Assembly: GCA_023458755.1 (NCBI GenBank)
Contig: JAEWYE010000076.1
Coordinates: 1-64,000 of the forward strand
From: Bacillota bacterium
GTDB taxonomy: Bacteria > Bacillota > Clostridia > Oscillospirales > Acutalibacteraceae
DNA length: 64,000 bases
Direction of reading: 5' to 3'
The position numbers and the translations under genes were made by a program. Shown here piece by piece: positions 59,301-64,000 of this stretch. The notes under the pieces are model-generated. The model was given only the letters and a program-made list of their open reading frames with translations, was not told where the DNA came from and ran no database searches. The number at the start of each line of letters is the position of its first letter. Position 1 is the first letter of the stretch.

Positions 59301-60751
59301 ATCCCGGCAGCAAGGTAAATATGTGCGTCAACAATGTGTTTCATTATTGGCACGACGGGCAGGACAAAAAGCTGACGCAGCTTGTTTTCTGCGATATTTC
59401 CACCCCGAAAGGCCACGCCGCCGCCAAGGAGGAGCGGGCGGTCCGGGCCGGTGGGAAGCTCGCGGGCGGCACGGAGCTTCACGCTTTGCAGGATGCCACG
59501 CCGGAGGCCGACGCGCCGGAAGCGTTCAGCGTTTACTCGGACATCCGCGACAAGCTCATCGCGCGGGGCGTCCCCGCCGGTGACATCGCGTTTATCCACG
59601 ACGCCGACACCGAAGTCAAGAAAAAGGAGCTGTTCGCAAAAGTGCGCGCCGGACAGGTGCGCATCCTCATGGGCAGCACCGCCAAAATGGGGGCCGGGAT
59701 GAACGTGCAGGACCTTTTGATCGCCTCCCACGATCTGGACTGCCCGTGGAGGCCGGGAGATCTGGAACAGCGGTCCGGGCGCATCATCCGGCAGTACAAC
59801 ACCAATCCCGAAGGACACATTTTCCGTTACGTCACCGAAGGGACATTCGATTCGTACATCTGGCAAACTGTGGAAAATAAGCAGAAATTCATCTCGCAGA
59901 TCATGACCAGCAAAAGCCCCGTCCGCTCCTGTGAGGACATTGACGAAACGGCGCTTTCTTACGCGGAAATCAAGGCCCTGTGCGCCGGGGATGAGCGTAT
60001 CAAGGAGAAGATGGACCTCGACATGGACGTGGCCAAGCTGAAACTGATGAAGGCAAACCATCAGAGCCAACAATTTCGGCTGGAAGATAATCTGCTCAAA
60101 TACTTCCCGGAGGAAATTGAACGCAACAAAGGGTTCATCAAAGGTCTGGAAACGGATATGGCAACGCTGGAGGCGCACCCGCACCCAAAGGATGGCTTTG
60201 CCGGAATGGTGGTGCGTGGCGATTCCCTCACAGACAAAGACAATGCCGGTGCTGCCATTCTGGAAGCCTGCAAAGAAGTCAAAGGATTGGAACCAATAGA
60301 AATCGGCAGTTACCGGGGCTTTACCGTGTCGCTATCCGTGGAAGGTTTCGGACAGGATTTTATTCTTACCCTCAAAGGGCAGATGAGTCACCGCGTCACG
60401 CTGGGCAAGGACGCGCGCGGCAATCTCATCCGTATCGACAACGCCCTTTCCGACATGCCGAAGCGGTTGCAAAATGTTCACGCGCAGCTCGATAATCTCC
60501 GTTCACAGGTGGAGGCGGCAAAGGCCGAGATCGGCAAACCATTTCCGCAGGAAGCGGAGCTTGCGCAAAAGAGCGACCGTCTCGCGGAGCTGAACGCACT
60601 GCTGGATATTGACAGCCGCGCACCCGCACAACGGCAGGCATCGGAGGTTCTGAAAAGAAGTGAAAGGCCCTCCGTGCTGGAGAGCCTGAAAACGCCGTGT
60701 GTTCACGGCTTGGCTGGCAAATCCCACAAAAAAGAAACGGAGGCAAGATAA
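53357..60751 (+). CDS. giant SNF2-type helicase/DNA methylase fusion
   Basis: A 2464-residue protein of conjugative elements. The N-terminal LPD-type region (to about 250) has a helical start (HAATQITASHESWTDFLKTA). A low-complexity Gly/Arg/Asp stretch (about 259-376) overlaps the nested tnpV gene. An adenine-methylase-like domain follows (LEPACGVGNFFG at about 920, DLAIGNVPFG about 980). A C-terminal SF2 helicase has Walker A AHVVGAGKTYEM (about 1613), DEAH box FVDEAHNYKN (about 1774) and motif VI SGRIIRQYN. Such proteins may protect or remodel element DNA during transfer. AAAGGAGG precedes the start. Confidence 0.87.
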   Translation: MPSNVQALAQMADHAATQITASHESWTDFLKTAARLYKYPYHEQLMIYAQRPDATACAGYELWNEKMRRYIRRGSKGIALIDASGDRPRIRYVFDLSDTGGRENSRRPFLWQYRPEHEDAVAAALEQEYAIPGEKGLVDQMEQIAGQLANEYWQEHQYDILHIVDGSFLEEYDEFNIGAQFRSAAAVSTTYAVLSRCGLEPDEYFEHEDFLSIFDFNTPSTVAALGTAVSEESQKVLRQIEVTVKNYEREHIAERSATHGEQPDLHQERGLPDSGPDDHGADGEHREIREDAKKLPEGAPSGAVQQPVVVGEAVPAPVGDRADGNGAAGVHDAGADEVGRRDGEPESVRPDALGGPHEQPESAGRGNDSDGAYLQLSFFPSEQEQIQRIDEAESEKPSAFSISSTQKPEKHGTAQADIDAALQEWNGDIESKHAVAEYMREHARDKDTAVFLRAEYGDDLPAFPVTMGRTSTDLPWPKVQRRIAQLIREERFYTQEEQPAPPDLSGQPITRSGDTIENGITFHNMVLTLSGEQRDDVQRAIPDSDAIPLPYKVGDTVYLDNKPFEITDIGTSDVQLRDPALAYPIFRAESRENFERLLRRDSRNGPITEFLAADLEHTDADLREALTSGLLEQRDKENIAGYLRENEGYTRVAQRLSDTYAGTSDTMELATGDTADFFATTTGFEVNIHDKYSSKRSARWEEIAPILRTLYQREQDGFSHEPVLREPVSLAGEPSYQPGDHAVLDYGGQELSGTVGYVGEKDVRIDTGPYSWSHEVVNRDTFENGIRQDERNTALFTPEQPAAENFRITDDHLGEGGAKTKYSFNIAAIRTLKQIEAEGRTATPEEQETLSRYVGWGGIPQAFDPNNASWAKEYTELVGALTAEEYEMARASTLNAHYTSPTVIKAIYEAVGNMGFQTGNILEPACGVGNFFGLLPESMAASRLYGVELDSITGRIAKQLYPNANITVAGFETTERKDFFDLAIGNVPFGSYKVSDRAYDKLGFPIHDYFFAKTLDQVRPGGVIAFVTSRYTMDKQSPEVRRYIAQRAELLGAVRLPSDAFKANAGTEVTTDILFLQKRDRPIDIEPDWVHLGQTEDGIPVNSYFADHPEMVLGTIQWDDKMHGDKKETTCEPFPDADLSVQLHEAVSHLQGQIVEVELPDLGENEEIDDSIPAGPDVKNYSYTVVDGKVYYRENSRMVRPELNETAKARVMGMVELRDCVQKLINQQLDESASDTEIKRTQAELNRLYDAFSAKYGLINSRGNSLAFAEDSSYYLLCSLEVIDEDENLERKADMFTKRTIRQRKIVTSVDTASEALSLSIAEKAQVDMDYMVSLTGKTPEALADELRGVIFRDLGEQDPASVPKAFYKLDNIPFVTADEYLSGNVRRKLRLAKALAEMRPDLADKIAPNIEALEAAQPKDLDASEIEVRLGATWIDKGYIQQFMEELLNPPSGVRDGIRVNYSSFTAEWSVSNKNSVGYNNVAAYVTYGTDRANAYRILEDSLNLRDTRIYDTVTDPDGKERRVLNSKETTLAQQKQQAVKDAFHDWIWKDPDRRRTLTKKYNELFNSSRPREYDGRHLVFPGMNPEIKLREHQLNAVAHQLYGGNTLLAHVVGAGKTYEMIAAAMEGKRLGLCQKSLFAVPNHLTEQWASEFLRLYPSANILVTTKKDFEKRNRKKFCARIATGDYDAIIMGHSQFEKIPVSLERQKRLIQEQIWEIENGLEELKDSGAEQFTIKQLERTKKGLEARLKRLNDNSRKDDVVTFEQLGVDRLFVDEAHNYKNLFLYTKMRNVAGLSTTDAQKSSDMFLKCRYLDEITHSRGVVFATGTPVSNSMTELYTMMRYLQYETLKERNLVHFDCWASTFGETVTAIELAPEGTGYRARTRFARFYNLPELMLLFKETADIKTADQLNLPTPKAVYHNEVAQPSEIQKEMVKKLSERAAAVHSGNIDPHLDNMLKITSDGRKLGLDQRVINPMLPDNPGSKVNMCVNNVFHYWHDGQDKKLTQLVFCDISTPKGHAAAKEERAVRAGGKLAGGTELHALQDATPEADAPEAFSVYSDIRDKLIARGVPAGDIAFIHDADTEVKKKELFAKVRAGQVRILMGSTAKMGAGMNVQDLLIASHDLDCPWRPGDLEQRSGRIIRQYNTNPEGHIFRYVTEGTFDSYIWQTVENKQKFISQIMTSKSPVRSCEDIDETALSYAEIKALCAGDERIKEKMDLDMDVAKLKLMKANHQSQQFRLEDNLLKYFPEEIERNKGFIKGLETDMATLEAHPHPKDGFAGMVVRGDSLTDKDNAGAAILEACKEVKGLEPIEIGSYRGFTVSLSVEGFGQDFILTLKGQMSHRVTLGKDARGNLIRIDNALSDMPKRLQNVHAQLDNLRSQVEAAKAEIGKPFPQEAELAQKSDRLAELNALLDIDSRAPAQRQASEVLKRSERPSVLESLKTPCVHGLAGKSHKKETEAR
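54132..54485 (+). CDS. TnpV protein nested in the helicase gene
   Basis: A 117-residue protein in the +1 frame relative to the helicase: YTKNGDYLIPDL, ESIGKYGRMRKNYLKEHR and SDPMRWVGLMNNLKAQAEETILTELIY, all characteristic of transposon-encoded TnpV. A good ribosome site (AAAGGAG, 9 nt upstream) makes independent translation likely. The helicase frame stays open across it but is reduced to Gly/Arg/Asp/Glu-rich low complexity, so TnpV appears to be the selected frame. Confidence 0.75.
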   Translation: MENNLTYTKNGDYLIPDLTITEQTESIGKYGRMRKNYLKEHRPVLYNSLLLSEKLYPHLLEIERTATARLECMMPELMKSAGVTESLKASDPMRWVGLMNNLKAQAEETILTELIYN

Positions 60752-60752
60752 T

Positions 60753-61843
60753 ATGACAAGCGAAGAGCTGAATACCGCGCTGTACCAAAAAATGTTTGAG
60801 GAGCAGGACGACTTCCGGAAGGGGCTGCTTGCGCAGGCACCGGAGGAAATTCTAAAACAAGCCTATGAATACACCGTGCGGGAGGACATCCTGATATCCC
60901 TTGAAAACAACGATCTGACCGATGAACAGGCAACTGCGCTGCTGAAATCTCCCAGCCCCCTGGGAGATATTTTTTCGGAGTTTGAAAGCCGGGAAACCGG
61001 ATATATGGAGGCGGTTTTGGACTGTGTCACGGATAAAGCCAATGCCGTGATACAGATGGAGGCGGCAGAGCGTCAGGCGCTTTTGAACACTCCCGTCTAC
61101 AAATATCCCGCTGCCTATGCGCGGGGAAATAATGAGCTGGAACAATACCGCGCGTCCCACAAGGCAAACGTGGCCTGCAAGAATGCAATCGAAACGGCCA
61201 TCCGGGACAATTACCGCGATAACTGCCTCGGAAAAGAGGCAGTAAAACAGGTTGCCGATCAATTCGGTTATGAACGGATGTTTTATGTGCTGGCGAATAC
61301 GGCACATCAAAAGGATTTCGACGGGCGTATTTCCCGCGACAACAAGGATTGGGCGAAAACCATTCCCGTCTTTGAAGATAAGGATTATTTCGGGGATGAC
61401 CGGCGCTCAGAGTTTGAAGTGGATTCGTGCAATCCTGGCCTCACGGATATCTTTATTAACCAGGCGCGGCGCGAATACCTGTTGACCCAGCCTCTTTCCA
61501 AAGAGGATATTCAGTCGGAGGCCGCGCGGCTGCTCCGGCATCTGCAATCCGAACGTGAGCCGAACAGTCCAAGCGGTACACATTACATGGCGCAGCTCTC
61601 GCCGGATTTTCTGATCCGCGCTTCCACAAAAGATCAGGACCGTCTGTTCGCGCTGCTGCCGTTCAAGTCTCTGTCATTCTCCACACTCAAGGATCGGAAA
61701 GGAATTTTTGCGTTCATTCAAAAGGATGAAAACCGCGACCAGCCGCTTCGCGAATGCAAGCCGTCCGTCCGAAAAAACTGCAAAAAACACACGCCGAGCC
61801 AAAGCCGCCTGCCTCATCCAAGGGCAAAGAAATGGAGCTGTAA
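60753..61843 (+). CDS. DUF3849-type protein (reads through or shifts -1 near its end)
   Basis: A roughly 363-residue protein beginning 2 nt after the helicase stop. The core fits DUF3849: PAAYARGNNELEQYRASHKANVACKNAIETAI, VKQVADQFGYERMFYVLANT, WAKTIPVFEDKDYFG. The zero frame continues without a stop into the MobC gene. A -1 shift at A_AAA_AAC (61772-61778) instead gives LQKTHAEPKPPASSKGKEMEL and a stop at 61843, just before the mobC ATG, as expected for a separate protein. The shifted end is given here. The function is unknown. Confidence 0.65.
61772..61778 (+). promoter_or_regulatory. A_AAA_AAC slippery heptamer
   Basis: The zero-frame codons CGA AAA AAC contain a canonical X_XXY_YYZ -1 frameshift heptamer. 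Slippage yields a C-terminus that stops 1 nt before the MobC start; no slippage yields a DUF3849-MobC fusion. I see no clear downstream pseudoknot. A single-base deletion in an original A7 run (mutation or sequencing error) explains it equally well. Confidence 0.5.
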
Positions 61844-61844
61844 C

Positions 61845-62183
61845 ATGGCAAATCGCAACCGGAAAATTCAGCTCAAATTCCGTGTAACCCCACAGGAGCG
61901 TGAAATGGTTGAACAGAAGATGGCACAGCTCGGCACAAAAAATATGGCGGCGTATCTCCGCAAAATTGCTATCGACGGATATGCTGTCAGGCTGGAACTT
62001 CCGGAACTAAAGGAGATGGTTTCGCTCCTGCGCCGATCCAGCAACAACCTGAACCAGCTTACTAAACGGGTGCATGAAATGGGGCGCGTTTATGACACGG
62101 ATTTGGAGGATATCGTCCAGAACCAAGAACGGTTATGGCAGGCGGCTAACAATATTCTAGCTGTGCTTGCGAAAATAGAATAA
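61845..62183 (+). CDS. mobC: MobC relaxosome protein
   Basis: A 112-residue MobC-type protein. RKIQLKFRVTPQEREMVEQKM starts a ribbon-helix-helix-like fold, followed by MAAYLRKIAIDGYAV and SSNNLNQLTKRVHEMGRVYD. This is the standard relaxosome accessory of Tn1549-like elements. Its own ATG has GGAG 8 nt upstream, so it can be made alone even if part of it is made as a fusion. The relaxase it serves should lie outside the window or has been displaced by the insertion at the right. Confidence 0.83.
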   Translation: MANRNRKIQLKFRVTPQEREMVEQKMAQLGTKNMAAYLRKIAIDGYAVRLELPELKEMVSLLRRSSNNLNQLTKRVHEMGRVYDTDLEDIVQNQERLWQAANNILAVLAKIE

Positions 62184-62200
62184 GGGCTTATGGCCCGAAA

Positions 62201-62242
62201 AGCGGGGCGGTTTACACCATATAAGCCACCCCGCTATTTTTT
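62201..62242 (+). terminator. terminator after mobC
   Basis: AGCGGGGCGGTTT (62201-62213) pairs with AAGCCACCCCGCT (62223-62235, one mismatch), then a run of T to 62242. It ends the transfer operon here. Confidence 0.75.
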
Positions 62243-62310
62243 GCCGCATCCTTGCAAAAAACAGCATAGGCGTTATAGTTGTATTAGAAATTGTAAAGGG
62301 GTCCGATTTT

Positions 62311-62601
62311 ATGAGGCTGATACTGAAAATACTCGTCGCTCCGCTCATTGTGGTTCTGACCGTTTTCGTCTGGATCTGCTCCGGTCTGCTATACTGCTCG
62401 GCGTGGGTGTTCGGCCTTGCTGGAACGGTCCTCGGCATCTTCGGTGTACTGGCGCTGATCACCCATCAGGTTACAAACGGGATCATCCTGCTGGTGATGG
62501 CGTTTCTCGTTAGTCCGTTCGGAATCCCGATGGCGGCGGCGTGGTTGATCGGCAAAATTCAAGATTTACGATACGCAATTCAGGATCGGGTTTACGGCTA
62601 A
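62311..62601 (+). CDS. CD1845-family small membrane protein
   Basis: A 96-residue protein with two to three hydrophobic helices (ILVAPLIVVLTVFVWICSGLLY, VLGIFGVLALITHQ, GIILLVMAFLVSPFGIPMA) and a short basic end. It matches the CD1845-type membrane protein that usually follows mobC in CTn elements. The function is unknown. AAAGGGG precedes the ATG. Confidence 0.7.
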   Translation: MRLILKILVAPLIVVLTVFVWICSGLLYCSAWVFGLAGTVLGIFGVLALITHQVTNGIILLVMAFLVSPFGIPMAAAWLIGKIQDLRYAIQDRVYG

Positions 62602-62620
62602 AGAAGCGAGTCTGATAATT

Positions 62621-62660
62621 AAAAAAGCGCGGAGCTTTTTGGAAAGTTCCGCGCTTTTTT
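62621..62660. terminator. bidirectional terminator at the end of the right module
   Basis: AAAAAAGCGCGGAGC and GTTCCGCGCTTTTTT form a 15-bp stem (62621-62660) with A and T flanks, between convergent genes. It works in both directions. Confidence 0.8.
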
Positions 62661-62721
62661 ATCAACTGTATGGAATCTAAGTATTGACATAATGCACAGT
62701 TCTCAAAATAGCGCTTATGCA

Positions 62722-63744
62722 CTAATTCATCTGACCTGTTTGATATAACCAGATTAATACGTCTTCTGTCATTCGTAATGCAAGTAAGGCATCCTCCATC
62801 ATAGTTGTTTCAAAATCTATTTCGCCATCGCCACTAATATTACCTTCATTATTATGAGCACCCAAATCACAAGTAAATACATATAGTTTATTAATCAAAT
62901 TGAATCTTGGATATTGATAACGTTCTTCCACTTTAGGACTATGTACTTCATATCGAATTTTAGGTATATTTTTAGCAGTATTGATATTACATATATTCCT
63001 ATCGCTATTACATACTTTTTGAAGCCCTCGATACCATTCCGTGCCGTCGTCCTTTTTATATGAAAATATCCCTGTTATAACGCTTCTACAATGCGTTATA
63101 CAACCAACCTTATCGCCAATACTATAAGCTTTTTTTGCATCTTCATAGCTTTTGAATACATTATTATAATTCGAATATAACCATTGTGATATAACATTTA
63201 AGTCTGTAATATTTTCGCTACTACTTTCTATAAAAGGTTGAATGCCAAATTCCTGATTATATAAAACGACATCTAACCCGATAACATTCAAATTACACTT
63301 TAGAACCCGAAAAGATGAATTACAATACTTGTTCAAAATAAGATTTCTCTGTGTACCATCCAAATATGAAAGTATTTCATCTAAATAATTTCCTTTAATT
63401 CGGGATAATTCTCTCTTGATCTCTTTTTCGGCATTTTCTAAGAAGACGCGATATATGTACATCTTACTGGCAATACTGTTCATTAATTTTACCAAACCAT
63501 CAAAGCTGTATTGCAATTCTTTAAATGATTCATATAGCGCATTATACGTTTTATCATTAAAATATTTTTCAGATGAATTAGAAATAACTCTAAATTGTGG
63601 CTCTCTTTCTGCGTATAAATATTCCAATTCTGCGTTACTAAATATCTTCTTCCAAACATCAGTTTCAGGTATTAGAGGACTTTTATTATTATCAGCCAAA
63701 ATATCTGCTATCTTTGATAATGCTGCAATCTGCATACTTTCCAT
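62722..63744 (-). CDS. unknown cargo protein, possible HEPN-like defence gene
   Basis: A 340-residue soluble, helix-rich AT-rich protein on the minus strand. The C-terminal third has VGCITHCRSVITGIFSY, then RFNLINKLYVFTCDLGAHNNEG and DALLALRMTEDVLIWLYQ. The arrangement of R...H and a final helical bundle recalls HEPN-like or abortive-infection proteins, but the motif is not exact. ATG 63744 has GGGAGG 8 nt upstream. A promoter lies about 140 nt upstream. It lies where a relaxase gene is normally found in this element family, so it is probably an insertion. Confidence 0.5.
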   Translation of the reverse strand: MESMQIAALSKIADILADNNKSPLIPETDVWKKIFSNAELEYLYAEREPQFRVISNSSEKYFNDKTYNALYESFKELQYSFDGLVKLMNSIASKMYIYRVFLENAEKEIKRELSRIKGNYLDEILSYLDGTQRNLILNKYCNSSFRVLKCNLNVIGLDVVLYNQEFGIQPFIESSSENITDLNVISQWLYSNYNNVFKSYEDAKKAYSIGDKVGCITHCRSVITGIFSYKKDDGTEWYRGLQKVCNSDRNICNINTAKNIPKIRYEVHSPKVEERYQYPRFNLINKLYVFTCDLGAHNNEGNISGDGEIDFETTMMEDALLALRMTEDVLIWLYQTGQMN

Positions 63745-63881
63745 AAACATACCTCCCTTATTTGAAAGCGTATACGAATTTAGTCTTACATGCTACAGTC
63801 TGAGCTTCCCATAATGCTATTATCTACACTTACCCACAAACTCTATGATAGCTCATTTTCATTCGGCAAATTATTACATAC

Positions 63882-63910
63882 ATTATAGCAGATTAAATGA
63901 CAATTTGTAA
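63882..63910 (-). promoter_or_regulatory. promoter of the right-edge gene
   Basis: On the minus strand TTACAA (plus 63905-63910) and TATAAT (plus 63882-63887) are spaced 17 bp, an almost ideal sigma-A promoter, 138 nt upstream of the ATG at 63744. Confidence 0.6.
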
Positions 63911-63978
63911 GTTATCCATATTTCTTTGTCCTAAAAAGAAATAACTGAGCCTAACCGGTCAATTTGCATATATGTTGT

Positions 63979-64000
63979 AGGAAGCTTCTTAGCTTCCTTT
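63979..64000 (+). terminator. hairpin at the right edge
   Basis: AGGAAGCT (63979-63986) and AGCTTCCT (63991-63998) form an 8-bp stem with T after it, cut by the window end. It could close a plus-strand transcript or be part of a longer repeat. Confidence 0.4.

Noticed and set aside
58781..60184. 467-codon minus-strand ORF opposite the helicase
   Set aside because: It is a long antisense open frame caused by high GC codon use; it has no recognisable domain and no spacing to other genes.
1..64000. CRISPR array, rRNA, tRNA or insertion sequence
   Set aside because: No regularly spaced repeats, RNA gene signatures, transposase genes or paired IS ends were seen when reading both strands.

Overview
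The window is almost entirely accessory mobile DNA from a low-to-mid GC Firmicute, most likely an anaerobic gut Clostridium relative (class Clostridia). The basis is the family content: a Tn1549/CTn-like conjugation backbone (PcfB, VirD4, Maff2, PrgI, VirB4, CD1108-type NlpC/P60, DUF4315, DUF4366, TopB, ArdC-like, SNF2/methylase giant, MobC, CD1845), a type VII LXG toxin cassette, SpoVG and AbrB. There is no rRNA, no tRNA, no CRISPR array, and no recognisable integrase, recombinase or transposase, so the element ends lie outside the window.

Left module, 0.2-23.4 kb, mainly minus strand. It reads from a Dam methylase, a Cys-rich peptide, AbrB, a YodL-type protein and SpoVG at its right end. 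Next comes a complete Tad/type IVc pilus set: Flp-like pilin, prepilin peptidase, SAF/RcpC, TadZ, TadA, TadB, TadC and two pseudopilin-like proteins. A large secreted protein and conjugation (type IV secretion) proteins follow: VirB2-, VirB6- and PrgI/VirB3-like, and a VirB4 that appears split into an N-terminal-like part and an ATPase. The module ends with an amidoligase/gamma-glutamylcyclotransferase pair, small DUF proteins, a candidate oriT, a ribbon-helix-helix accessory protein and a relaxase. Two plus-strand cargo genes interrupt it: an alanine racemase and an alpha/alpha-toroid (prenyltransferase-like) protein.

Middle, 23.4-28.4 kb. An AT-rich minus-strand type VII secretion cassette (DUF4176 protein, coiled-coil partner, two small WXG-like partners, LXG toxin, probable immunity protein) is followed by about 850 bp of non-coding DNA. 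That DNA carries two 12-bp tandem repeats and two strong hairpins.

Right module, 28.4-62.7 kb, plus strand, visibly more GC-rich. ParA/ParB lead into secreted/surface proteins, a replication initiator and the Tn1549-like transfer operon. Five AT-richer cargo genes are inserted: a GNAT acetyltransferase, an unknown protein, an AraC-type regulator, a PLD-like protein and, at the far right, a possible HEPN-like protein. In several cases the insertion lies next to a hairpin.

The most interesting signals are these. (1) A Tad pilus and a T4SS-like conjugation set share one long operon. (2) Hairpins, often with T-tracts, lie a near-constant 23-31 nt upstream of about a dozen start codons. (3) A tnpV gene is nested out of frame inside the 2464-codon helicase/methylase gene. 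(4) A canonical A_AAA_AAC slippery heptamer sits in the DUF3849 gene, where the zero frame fuses into MobC and the -1 frame restores a normal-looking C-terminus. (5) An amidoligase/GGCT pair with predicted peptide-tagging chemistry lies beside the transfer genes.
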